The notes under the pieces: model-generated
What the model saw: the letters and a program-made list of their open reading frames with translations, nothing else
Told to the model about the DNA's origin: nothing
Databases searched by the model: none
Assembly (NCBI GenBank): GCA_029959615.1
Contig: JASCOD010000001.1
Location: forward strand, 992,001 to 1,056,000
Source of the DNA: Flavobacteriaceae bacterium PS02338
GTDB lineage: Bacteria; Bacteroidota; Bacteroidia; Sphingobacteriales; Sphingobacteriaceae
Direction of reading: 5' to 3'
DNA length: 64,000 bases
In this document: piece by piece, positions 1 to 8,130 of the stretch
Layout: every line of letters begins with the position of its first letter
Numbering within the stretch: the first letter of the stretch is position 1
Program-made: the position numbers and the translations under genes

Positions 1-74
1 ATACTTAAATCAGCCTGCTTCATCAAGCTTTTCAGGTGTTTCTGTAAAACAATATTATAATCTATTTCACTCAT
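1..74 (-). CDS. partial CDS, N-terminus only, unknown protein
   Basis: An ATG on the minus strand (74..72) opens a frame that runs off the left edge. The 24 visible residues start MSEIDYNIVLQKHLKSLMK and look helical and polar, with no signal peptide. They are too few to assign a family. It diverges from the structured RNA and SusC operon to its right, so the 75-160 interval would hold promoters in both directions. Confidence 0.4.
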   Translation of the reverse strand, partial: MSEIDYNIVLQKHLKSLMKQADLS

Positions 75-144
75 GATAGGTAAAGTGAGATAGAAGTTTG
101 GAGACAATTATTAAATAGTTATTTAGTTTTTGACTTTTAATGTT

Positions 145-152
145 TATATTTG
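145..152 (+). promoter_or_regulatory. candidate -7 box of the structured leader RNA
   Basis: The octamer TATATTTG matches the Bacteroidota -7 consensus TAnnTTTG exactly. An imperfect -33 element (TTTA at 122-125) lies 19 bases upstream. Transcription would begin near 159, just before the first arm of the structured RNA. Position and strand fit, but the -33 element is weak. Confidence 0.4.
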
Positions 153-158
153 ATTATT

Positions 159-520
159 GTAAATAGGTATTAATAAGAGTCTTGTGGTCAAATTCTCACG
201 CCGCGACACAAGACAGCAGATTAATACCCATATCTATGCGTAGATGTATATATTTGTACATCGAAATAGATGTGGGGCTGCTGTAAATCCATGTTGCGTA
301 AGGCGTGAGAAACTTTAAGTGACCGTGGTATGTAGCCCCACATGTATTATCTGGGCTACTTTGCCAATAAGACTCGTATAAACAAATACGAGCATGAAAA
401 ATCGTTTTATTCATTTGTATACTAAGCTCATTAGTTTGGTAAAGCGTAATCCAGAATAATAGCCGAGTTTAAAGCGGCTGTGTATTCGTTTAGGTTAGTA
501 ATTCAACAGCCGCTTTTTTT
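159..520 (+). ncRNA. highly structured pseudoknotted RNA or leader upstream of a SusC operon
   Basis: Perfect inverted repeats seen directly: 166-174 with 220-228 (9 bp); nested inside it 179-186 with 207-214 (8 bp); the loop of that hairpin, 193-202, with 302-311 (10 bp, a pseudoknot); 270-279 with 334-343 (10 bp, interleaved with the previous pair, so a second crossing helix). Small hairpins are 232-236/241-245, 258-262/269-273, 373-378/387-392 and 421-425/431-435. The segment ends in an intrinsic terminator (471-520). A -7 box at 145-152 and the T-run both point to the plus strand. It does not look like tmRNA, RNase P RNA or SRP RNA. It could be a stand-alone ncRNA or a cis-regulatory leader of the SusC gene starting at 595. 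No homology search was possible. Confidence 0.6.
471..520 (+). terminator. intrinsic terminator ahead of the first susC
   Basis: A 10-bp perfect stem (471-480 aaagcggctg with 507-516) is followed by a T-run to 520. A competing stem, 461-465 agccg with 475-479 cggct, would break the left arm, so an attenuation switch is possible. It lies 75 bases before the susC start codon. Confidence 0.7.
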
Positions 521-594
521 GAGCTTGCTTCGTACCTCGCGATGGCGTGGAAGAAACCAAACAACCAAAAGCTAACGAACTAAACAACTAAATC

Positions 595-3500
595 ATGTTC
601 AAAAAAATAACGCTTTTAAGCGTATTGGCTGTGCTATGCCTTTACTTTACGGTACTGGCACAACAGCGAATAACCATAACAGGCAACATTGTAAACGCAG
701 ATGGGCAACCCATCTCTGGTGCCACCATTGCCACCAAAGATAAAACCAGCACTGCCCAAAGTGATAAAGACGGCAATTTCAGATTGCCCAATGTAGCCAT
801 TAGAAGCGGCATTGTGATAACCAATATTGGTTACGTTACCAAAGAAATAATTACTGATAGGATTGCACTGGGCAAAATTGTACTGGAAGCCGTCCAGCAG
901 AATTTGCAAGAAGTAGAAATTGTAAATACCGGTTACCAAGCCCTGCCAAAGGAAAGGGCTACGGGTAGTTTTGAGGTAGTTGGCCACAAACTGATTGAAA
1001 GGTCACAGTCCTTTAATATACTAGAACGCCTAAACGCCATAGCGAGTGGTCTTCTTGTAAATAGCGGTCTGCCTACACAAGGAGGAGCAAACAATGCCAA
1101 GATTGCCATACACGGTAGGAGTACAATTTTTGCTAATGCAGAGCCGCTGATTATTTTAGATGGTATGCCGTATGAAGGGAATATCAACCAAATTAACCCG
1201 GCAGATATAGAAAATATTACTTTACTGAAAGATGCAGCAGCCGCTTCGATTTGGGGTACAAGGGCTAGTAACGGTGTAATTGTACTCGTTAGTAAGGGCG
1301 GAAAATATAACAATAAGCGGGAGATAGGATATATGAGTAGCTATAACATAACAGCTAAGCCAGATCTGTATTATAATAAAGGTATGGATGCGGATGCATA
1401 TATAGACTTGGAACAGTTTCTCTTTGACAGGGGATTCTATACTTCGGCAATAAATAGTGGCTACCGAGCCATAAGCCCTGCTGTAGAAATATTTAACGAT
1501 TTAAAGAACGGGCAGATTAGTTCAGTTACAGCTGCAGATAAAATAGCAGAGCTAAAACAGCATGATATAAACTCACAACTTGAGGATTATTTATACAGGA
1601 GAAAAGAGCAACAGCAGCATCATTTGAATATTTCTGGTGGATCTGCACAACTTAATTATTATCTATCTGGTACGCTTCAAAAAAGTATTGACAATTTAGT
1701 AACCGATAGTTACAAAAGGACATCGCTAACCAATAAGAACAACTACTTGTTGACTAAGGGACTAAATCTGAGTACAGACCTTAATTTCTCATCGGCCGAA
1801 ACACGCCATAAAACAGATGTCTATATCCCGTTTACGCCCTATGATCAAATCGCCGATGAGCAGGGTAGGCCACTGGTAGTGACCACTGCCGCTACATTTA
1901 GGCCGACCTATACGGATACAGCTGGAGGGGGATATCTGCTCGATTGGAAATATAAACCTTTGGGAGAATTTACGTCAAATGCGAAAATTAAAGAGAAACA
2001 GTACAGAGCCATGTTTGGTTTAAGATATGCAATTTCGCCGATGCTGTCGGTCCAAGCCAATTACCAATGGCTTGCAGAATGGAGAGACCAGGAGCGTCAT
2101 TATGATCTGGACCGTTACTATACACGCAATTTTATCAATAAGTTTTCAACGTTTGAGGCTGGCCAATTGCTAAGAAAGGTACCTCTTGGGGATATCATGG
2201 AAATGAATAAGAGTGAGCTGACTAGCCACAATTTTAGGCTGCAGGCCAATATTGACAAATCCTTTGGTCACCACCATATTTTATTCATAGGCGGTTATGA
2301 ACAACAGGAGTCCAAAAAGATAGTATTTAGCCAAAATATGTATGGGTATGATCCAGACACAAGATTAAATGGAAATGCAGGTATAGATCCCAGCAAACAG
2401 TATCCGCTATACTATGCTCCAGAGCTGACCGAGCAGATTGGCACCTTTCCTTCAATGAGCCATTTTCAGAATTTTAACCAATCTTTCTATGGTAACTTCT
2501 CCTATACGTTTCATGACCAATATATTTTTTCTGCAAGTGCCAGAAAAGACGAATCGAATCTATTTGGTGTAGAGAGTAATCGAAAAGGCGTACCATTGTG
2601 GTCAGTGGGTTTGTCGTGGTTATTAAAAAACAAGCAATCTGTGCCGTGGTTAAATGAACTGAAACTTAGAGCTACTTACGGATATAATGGAAATGTCGAC
2701 AAAACGGTCTCTGGAGTGCTTACGTTTAGGAATAGCGGTCTTTTGAACATATGGGGCAGCAATTATTCCCGCATAGCTAGCCCATTAAACCCTTACCTTA
2801 CATGGGAGCAGGTAGGTAACACCAATCTTGGTATAGACCTAGCAGTTTTCGATCATCGAATTAAGGCAAGTATCGATATTTATGAGAGAAAAGCAAAAAA
2901 TCTTATTGGAAACCATCCGATAGCGCCACAGTCTGGCCTGACTCAGTTTAAGGGTAATGGAGCCACCATACTTACCAGGGGCTTGGACGTAATGCTTAAT
3001 ACCCACAATCTTAAAGGAAGTTTAAATTGGTTAAGCTCACTTTTGGTCAGTTACAACAAAGACAAGGTAACCAGCTACAAGACCAGACAAAGTTCCAATT
3101 ACAGTATAATAAGCCAAAATTTTGGTAATCCCTTGGAAGGCTATCCCTATTATGCTGTATATAGTTTTCCATCGGCAGGCCTGAACGATAAGGGCTTGCC
3201 CCGAGGGTTTTTGCAAGGAAATATAAGTGACGACTATACGACTATCATTAACCAGCTTGATCCTGCCCAGATTGTTTACCATGGCAGTGCAAGTCCGGTT
3301 TGGTTTGGAAATTTATTAAATACGATAAGGTACCATAATATCGAACTATCGTTCAATATTATTTTTAAACTGGACTACTATTTTAGAAGGACAAATGTTT
3401 TTTCGGGAGGAACATACAATCATACCGTAACCGATTTTGAAAAACGATGGCAGAAGGCTGGAGATGAAGCGTATACCGTAATTCCTGCTCTTGTATACCC

Positions 3501-3771
3501 CAACAATAGCGCCATGACATCATTTTTTCAGTTTTCCTCAGATCTTGTAGAACGTTCAGACCATGTACGCCTGAATGACATTAGGATTATGTACAGTTTT
3601 GGTAATAGTGCCCTTTTCTTCAAAAAGTTGAGACAAGTTCAACTTTATGCACAGGCCAACAACGTTGGTATAATATGGAAAAAAAACAATATAGGTCTTG
3701 ATCCAGATGTGGTTACTTCTGGAATTCCAGCTCCTTTTACCACTACGATAGGACTAAACATAAAACTTTAA
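595..3771 (+). CDS. SusC/RagA-family TonB-dependent outer membrane receptor (no STN domain)
   Basis: The product forms a TonB-dependent outer-membrane beta-barrel that imports oligomeric substrates with the SusD lipoprotein encoded next. The 1058 residues begin with a signal peptide (about 1-22, ending AQQ), then a CarboxypepD_reg-like beta-sandwich (about 26-105), a plug domain (about 112-232, starting GYQALPKERATGSF) and a barrel to the C-terminus. There is no N-terminal STN signalling domain, and no FecR or ECF sigma gene is adjacent, unlike the two other receptors at 13.6 and 22.2 kb. Its plug motif GYQxLPKERATGSF is shared with the receptor at 22.2 kb, so the two are close paralogues. 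The next gene starts 2 bases after the stop. Substrate is unknown. Confidence 0.9.
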   Translation: MFKKITLLSVLAVLCLYFTVLAQQRITITGNIVNADGQPISGATIATKDKTSTAQSDKDGNFRLPNVAIRSGIVITNIGYVTKEIITDRIALGKIVLEAVQQNLQEVEIVNTGYQALPKERATGSFEVVGHKLIERSQSFNILERLNAIASGLLVNSGLPTQGGANNAKIAIHGRSTIFANAEPLIILDGMPYEGNINQINPADIENITLLKDAAAASIWGTRASNGVIVLVSKGGKYNNKREIGYMSSYNITAKPDLYYNKGMDADAYIDLEQFLFDRGFYTSAINSGYRAISPAVEIFNDLKNGQISSVTAADKIAELKQHDINSQLEDYLYRRKEQQQHHLNISGGSAQLNYYLSGTLQKSIDNLVTDSYKRTSLTNKNNYLLTKGLNLSTDLNFSSAETRHKTDVYIPFTPYDQIADEQGRPLVVTTAATFRPTYTDTAGGGYLLDWKYKPLGEFTSNAKIKEKQYRAMFGLRYAISPMLSVQANYQWLAEWRDQERHYDLDRYYTRNFINKFSTFEAGQLLRKVPLGDIMEMNKSELTSHNFRLQANIDKSFGHHHILFIGGYEQQESKKIVFSQNMYGYDPDTRLNGNAGIDPSKQYPLYYAPELTEQIGTFPSMSHFQNFNQSFYGNFSYTFHDQYIFSASARKDESNLFGVESNRKGVPLWSVGLSWLLKNKQSVPWLNELKLRATYGYNGNVDKTVSGVLTFRNSGLLNIWGSNYSRIASPLNPYLTWEQVGNTNLGIDLAVFDHRIKASIDIYERKAKNLIGNHPIAPQSGLTQFKGNGATILTRGLDVMLNTHNLKGSLNWLSSLLVSYNKDKVTSYKTRQSSNYSIISQNFGNPLEGYPYYAVYSFPSAGLNDKGLPRGFLQGNISDDYTTIINQLDPAQIVYHGSASPVWFGNLLNTIRYHNIELSFNIIFKLDYYFRRTNVFSGGTYNHTVTDFEKRWQKAGDEAYTVIPALVYPNNSAMTSFFQFSSDLVERSDHVRLNDIRIMYSFGNSALFFKKLRQVQLYAQANNVGIIWKKNNIGLDPDVVTSGIPAPFTTTIGLNIKL

Positions 3772-3773
3772 TC

Positions 3774-5138
3774 ATGAAAAAAATAATGACAATGTTACTT
3801 GTTGCCAGTTTAATGGGATGCAATAAGAAATTGGATATAAAAACAGATAGTTCCCTAGTTATTCCCAAGACCGTACAGGAGTTCGAAAGCTTATTAGATA
3901 ATGTAGACGTGATGAATACAACACCAGGATTGGCACAGTTATCAGCTGATGAATATTATATTCCAAGTTTAGCTAATTTTAACTCACTATTTTCTGAGAT
4001 TACAAGAACGGCCTATCTATGGGAGGCGGATATATACAAAGGGCAACAACAGATTTTAGACTGGAATGCCCCGTACACGCAAATATTTTATAGTAATAGC
4101 GTTCTAGATCTTGTTGAGCAATATGGGCCGGATCATAAAGTAGGGTTTGGCCGGGTAAAAGGTTGGGCCTTATTTGTAAGGGCATATGCACTTTACAGTT
4201 TATTGAGTAACTTTTCCAAAGCCTATGACCCCGCAACTGCAAGTACTGATCTGGGTGTTCCGTTAAAGCTCAACGGATCGGTGACACAAATAACAAATAG
4301 GGCAAGTGTCGAATTGTGTTACAACCAGATTATTGCCGATGCCAAGAGCGCTGCTGAATATCTGCAGGCGGAAATTGAGGTAGATAAAAGAAATAGACCA
4401 TCCAAGATAGCTGCATACGCATTGTTGGCAAGAGTGTACTTGAGTATGAGAAGGTATGCCGAGTCTGAAGATTATGCAAATAAAGCTTTGACAATGCACA
4501 ATAAGCTTATAGACTATAATACCTTAACCATTTCAAATACCTCGTCTTTTGCCAACAATAATGTCGAGACAATTTATTATTCCAGACAAGTGACCTTGTA
4601 CTCACAGGCAAGTTATTCCACAGGAGCATTGTATGGTGTGGATACTGCAATTATTAAAAGATATACACCTTCAGACTTGCGCAAGCCAGTTTATTTTAGA
4701 CTTAATGCAAATGGTAACTATGCTGCAAGCAAAGGAATAAATAGTGCACAAAATTATCCTTTTACGGGCTTGGCTACCGATGAAATGTATTTGATAAAAT
4801 CAGAATGCCTAGCCAGACGTAATCAAGTTGACAGCAGCATGTTCTGGTTGAATAATCTTTTGGTTAACCGTCATAAGAAGGCTGAATTTATTCCTGTATC
4901 GGCATTGAACAAAGAGCAGGCATTGAGTTTGGTGTTGCAGGAAAGACAACTTGGGCTTATTTGGCGTAGCCTAAGGTGGACAGATTTAAAAAGACTTAAT
5001 CTGGAAGGTGCAAATATCTTGCTTACCCGAAAACTGGGTGGTCAGACACATACACTTCAACCAAATAGCTCTAAATATGTATTGCCTATTCCAGATGATG
5101 AAATAAAATTGAGTGGTATACAGCAGAATTTAAGATAG
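3774..5138 (+). CDS. SusD/RagB-family nutrient-binding outer membrane lipoprotein
   Basis: This is the lid and binding partner of the preceding SusC receptor. The 454-residue protein starts with a lipoprotein signal peptide whose lipobox ends at Cys16 (SLMGC). The rest has SusD-type TPR-like helical stretches, the C-terminal 'RQLGLIWRSLRWTDLKR' segment and the family ending with LPIPDDEI. It follows susC by 2 bases and precedes the TlpA-like gene by 11, so the three form one operon. The sequence type is shared with the SusD at 20.8 kb (both have the 'NxxLxTRxxxGxxxxLxPN' ending). This subfamily often travels with TlpA thioredoxins. Substrate not determined. Confidence 0.9.
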   Translation: MKKIMTMLLVASLMGCNKKLDIKTDSSLVIPKTVQEFESLLDNVDVMNTTPGLAQLSADEYYIPSLANFNSLFSEITRTAYLWEADIYKGQQQILDWNAPYTQIFYSNSVLDLVEQYGPDHKVGFGRVKGWALFVRAYALYSLLSNFSKAYDPATASTDLGVPLKLNGSVTQITNRASVELCYNQIIADAKSAAEYLQAEIEVDKRNRPSKIAAYALLARVYLSMRRYAESEDYANKALTMHNKLIDYNTLTISNTSSFANNNVETIYYSRQVTLYSQASYSTGALYGVDTAIIKRYTPSDLRKPVYFRLNANGNYAASKGINSAQNYPFTGLATDEMYLIKSECLARRNQVDSSMFWLNNLLVNRHKKAEFIPVSALNKEQALSLVLQERQLGLIWRSLRWTDLKRLNLEGANILLTRKLGGQTHTLQPNSSKYVLPIPDDEIKLSGIQQNLR

Positions 5139-5149
5139 GAGGAAAAGGA

Positions 5150-6631
5150 ATGTATTACAAAATATTGATTATCGTAATTTTCTTTTTCAACCGGTCCGCT
5201 TTTGCCAGCTTTGAGCCTGTTTTTTTGAGTGGCCGCATAGGAAAGGAGGTGAAAGATAAATTTGGAGCTTCTTCAATCATTTTAAGAATTAAGCAAACTA
5301 CTAATTTAAACAGTAAGGGAACAACCTATAGAGTACCCATTTCAGAAACTGGCTATTTTGAAATAAAACTGGATGTTTATTCAGCTTATACCCATCTGTC
5401 TTTCGAAATGCAGGACAGTATTGGAAAAGATATCGTATATAACTTGGCTGATCCAAATTGGAATCCCCTAAAGCAGACCTTCTTGTTTAAGAGTGGTGAT
5501 TCGGTACGGGTAGATATTTTAAGGCATGGATACTTGAGGTTTTCTGGACGAGGCGACAAAAGACTGAACTGTCAGGCGCAGATACATGGAATAATTGCCA
5601 TTCCCGATATTGGTGTTGAGAGATGTAATGAATTAATGGCAAGAAAAGAGTTTTCCGCTGCGGCTAAACTTAGAAAAAATCTGACTAAAACAGCCATTTG
5701 CTCACGGCTGTTATTGTTGGAAACATATAGGGACGAGATAGATTCCATTGCATTTCAAATGATTAAGATAGATGCAATATATTCTGCAGAAATGAAAAAA
5801 ATACAACCTTTGGTTAACTGGCAAATGAAGTTCGGGAGAAATACTGATCTAAGCCAATTACTGAAGGAGGAAGTGGCGCCCGGCATGGATAGATACGACG
5901 ATGAAGCCTTATTGAAGTCGGCTTATTATGCAGATTATCTAGTCCAGAACCTCTATATATCTCACTTTATTAATGGTGGCTCCAGTACCGTCAAGATTTT
6001 TGAGCATTTATATGGGCTGATCGTTAGGGGAGGCTATAAACAAGAGTTGGCTGATAAGTTGATTTTAGTACTGTTTGAGCGCTTTGGTAATGAGTATTTT
6101 GATGAGTCCAAATCACTGATTAATGAAGCTCTAAGCTATACGAAGGATAAAAAATATCATATGCTTTTGGCAAATTGGAAAGCTGCTCAATTTGAAGCAT
6201 ATGCTTTTAGATTAACAGATACTATTGGGAAAATACACACCTTGGCCGATTACAGGGACAAGGTCGTGGTCGTGGATTTATGGTATACTGGCTGCCCCAA
6301 TTGCGTTTCTTTAAATACCGCAATGGCTAACGTTATCGAATATTTTAAGGGGAGAAATGATATTGTCTTTATCACCGTTAGTATTGATAAGGATAGAAAC
6401 AAATGGATTAATAGTGTAAAATCGGGTAAATATACTTCTGAAGGAACTATTAATTTATATACTAGTGGAATGGGTCAAAACGATGGGCTGATTGAAAATT
6501 ATAATTTTATTAGCTATCCGGCACAATTAATAATTGATAAACAGGGAGCTTTAATAAGCTCTAATCCTCCTCGGCCAGATGTGGAAAATAATATCCGTTC
6601 TTTTATTGATATATTGGAGCGAAATTTATGA
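5150..6631 (+). CDS. TlpA-like exported thioredoxin-fold protein
   Basis: A 493-residue protein with a signal peptide (about 1-20), a helical N-terminal region of about 330 residues, and a C-terminal thioredoxin-like domain. The redox motif is Cys382-Pro-Asn-Cys385 in the context DLWYTGCPNC, which replaces the usual WCxxC tryptophan by Gly. A cis-Pro-type segment (SYPAQLIIDKQG) follows. The long N-terminal extension is typical of TlpA-like proteins encoded with SusCD pairs in this phylum. It is the last gene of the operon, followed by a perfect terminator at 6685-6716. A periplasmic thiol-disulfide role for partner or imported proteins is inferred. Confidence 0.8.
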   Translation: MYYKILIIVIFFFNRSAFASFEPVFLSGRIGKEVKDKFGASSIILRIKQTTNLNSKGTTYRVPISETGYFEIKLDVYSAYTHLSFEMQDSIGKDIVYNLADPNWNPLKQTFLFKSGDSVRVDILRHGYLRFSGRGDKRLNCQAQIHGIIAIPDIGVERCNELMARKEFSAAAKLRKNLTKTAICSRLLLLETYRDEIDSIAFQMIKIDAIYSAEMKKIQPLVNWQMKFGRNTDLSQLLKEEVAPGMDRYDDEALLKSAYYADYLVQNLYISHFINGGSSTVKIFEHLYGLIVRGGYKQELADKLILVLFERFGNEYFDESKSLINEALSYTKDKKYHMLLANWKAAQFEAYAFRLTDTIGKIHTLADYRDKVVVVDLWYTGCPNCVSLNTAMANVIEYFKGRNDIVFITVSIDKDRNKWINSVKSGKYTSEGTINLYTSGMGQNDGLIENYNFISYPAQLIIDKQGALISSNPPRPDVENNIRSFIDILERNL

Positions 6632-6684
6632 TGGGATATTAAAATTAACAAATGGTGAGACGTTAATAAAAAATCAAAAAATGA

Positions 6685-6720
6685 GTAAAACGGCAATTTC
6701 CAAATTGCCGTTTTACGATA
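6685..6720 (+). terminator. intrinsic terminator of the SusC-SusD-TlpA operon
   Basis: A 14-bp perfect stem (6685-6698 with 6703-6716, loop tcca) begins and ends in A/T runs, so it may work for both strands. It lies 53 bases after the TlpA stop and before the converging small gene at 6786. Confidence 0.75.
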
Positions 6721-6785
6721 ATTATAAGTATGCTATTGTACTTTAAGTAATAGCGGCTAAATTAATTATCATGTACCTCATATAA

Positions 6786-7103
6786 TTATTGATAGGAGCC
6801 TGGATCTCCATTAATGGCTGTCCAGTTTCCTAAAGGTAAGTTGCCTTCTGGAAACTCGCTAACAGTAGGTACCTCCTCGCCTTCAAAGGTTATGGTACAG
6901 TAGAAATCATCTTCTTGACAAGAAGTTCCTTCTGGAGGTGTTTCTAGATAGCGATCATTCTCACCATCGTGATAATAAATTTTTGAAGCTAATGTGCTCT
7001 TTTTATTCTTAAAGGCACTTACAGTAAATATCAGGCCGAACGCCAATACCAGCGCTGTTAGGCCAAAAGTCAATTTTTTTAAAAAACTCATATTGTTATT
7101 CAT
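6786..7103 (-). CDS. small exported DUF6520-like protein
   Basis: The 105 residues (from the ATG at 7103; a TTG six bases upstream gives a longer frame) start MNNNMSFLKKLTFG and have one hydrophobic segment (about 10-27) ending in VSAFKNK. The short mature part has two cysteines (TSCQEDDFYC) and acidic stretches. This plan, a short signal or anchor followed by a small Cys-pair domain, matches the DUF6520 family, common in Bacteroidota as small genes of unknown role. AGAGG lies 7 bases before the ATG and supports that start. It converges on the SusCD-TlpA operon. Confidence 0.6.
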   Translation of the reverse strand: MNNNMSFLKKLTFGLTALVLAFGLIFTVSAFKNKKSTLASKIYYHDGENDRYLETPPEGTSCQEDDFYCTITFEGEEVPTVSEFPEGNLPLGNWTAINGDPGSYQ

Positions 7104-7222
7104 CACCAAGCCTCTTTTTATAATAGCAAAAAGGAGGAAAAACTTTATTTTTATGTAATTATGTTAAGGGTGTCTTTGAGCAGACCTCACTGAATTCCTT
7201 TGTGTCCCTGATACATTGGTCT

Positions 7223-7483
7223 TCATTTCCCGGATAGCCCTGCCCGGCTATCCGGGTTTATCTTGAACAGGGCAAATCTACGTTGATGGATTATTCTGTT
7301 GGTAGCTCTCTTTCGGGCGTTGGGGCAATAATAAATAGTCGATAGGAATATATTAGATACCGCAGCTGTCGACAGATAATACTTAATGAAACGGATAAAC
7401 AGCCGTGCCAAATGGGCAAGCATTGCCGTTAAGGATATGATCCTGGCAATGTCTATTAATTTCGCTGCATCTAACATTTTCAT
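7223..7483 (-). CDS. possible small hydrophobic protein, unknown
   Basis: An 86-codon frame starts with ATG preceded by AGAGG at a good spacing (gaggtaaaaaaATG). The first ~55 residues hold two hydrophobic helices (AKLIDIARIISLTAMLAHLA and a later VSNIFLSTIYY); the rest is basic. Its last codons overlap a perfect 11-bp hairpin at 7229-7256, so the C-terminus could be read into a structural element by chance. I do not recognise it. An upstream frame ending at the overlapping TGA (see 7484-8130) might be translationally coupled. Confidence 0.3.
   Translation of the reverse strand: MKMLDAAKLIDIARIISLTAMLAHLARLFIRFIKYYLSTAAVSNIFLSTIYYCPNARKRATNRIIHQRRFALFKINPDSRAGLSGK
7229..7256. repeat. perfect 11-bp inverted repeat, hairpin
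   Basis: Arms cccggatagcc (7229-7239) and ggctatccggg (7246-7256) with a six-base loop. There is only a weak T-run on the plus side (gggttta). It could end transcripts from either side or be a small mobile palindrome. Confidence 0.6.
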
Positions 7484-8130
7484 TTTTTTACCTCTTTATT
7501 TTTTATTCCCAAAACTCCAGCAGTGCGGCCTTGGCTCCACCTGCCCATACATTGTTTGCACTTTAAGGTTGTACCCACCTTCCCTGCACCAGAGGCCGAA
7601 GACATCTTGCCAGTACCGTCGGCACCTATTGTTTTGGCAGCTGTACCTCCTGGGGGCTGCCAAATTTTATCTGGTGCATTACCGTAGGGAATGGACGGTT
7701 AGGATCCCGGTACTCCCCATCACATTTCTTTTCAGTTCTATATAGCAGATTGCTCAGGTTAAATCAGATGTACTCTCCACAACTTAATCTGTCGATAATC
7801 CCATTTACAATGATCTGCTACTTGGCAAACACCCGGATTTTATTAAACGCTATGTGTGCCTTATTTTCGACTATTGCTCCTGTCACCGAAGCAAATAAAA
7901 GGAAAAATAACTGGCCCATTGGGTAGTGAAGGGGTAGGGTTTTAAACGGCTTTACGGAGGTTTAAAGGGCAGTAGGGTAAGCTTTCTGGAGAAATTAGAA
8001 TTAAATCAAAAAACAAAATCGCTTTTTTATGCGCTTTAAGAGGTGTTTTTAAATGTCAAAAATATGTAGGGGGTAAGAAATGTGATCCTACCCCCTTTTT
8101 GAAAATAAATGCTGATTTTGTCGGTTTTTG
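7484..8130. other. 647-base stretch without a firm gene
   Basis: On the minus strand a frame open from 7698 to 7480 reads like protein (it contains GTTLKCKQCMGRWSQGRT) but has no ATG near its beginning and stops on the ATG of the 86-codon frame. An overlapping frame upstream (about 7757-7625, containing EKKCDGEYRDPNRPFPT) also reads like protein. This looks like a decayed or frameshifted small gene. At 8068-8096 there is an 8-bp GC-rich stem (agggggta/tacccccT) followed by a T-run on the plus strand. No other signal seen. Confidence 0.35.
8068..8100. terminator. terminator-like hairpin
   Basis: Stem 8068-8075 with 8089-8096, followed by ttttt. It lies 31 bases beyond the stop of the minus-strand gene at 8131-9240 and is the likely transcript end there, although the T-run is on the plus strand. 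Confidence 0.5.

Noticed and set aside
196..414. 72-codon frame on the minus strand
   Set aside because: It covers the structured RNA, has no recognisable protein features, and its composition follows the inverted repeats.
159..520. tmRNA, RNase P RNA, SRP RNA or a retron RNA
   Set aside because: No tRNA-like ends or tag frame, no conserved RNase P or SRP cores, and no reverse transcriptase gene nearby.
7386..7745. 119-codon frame on the plus strand
   Set aside because: Antisense to more plausible minus-strand frames, with a Cys/Leu/Pro-rich translation typical of chance frames.
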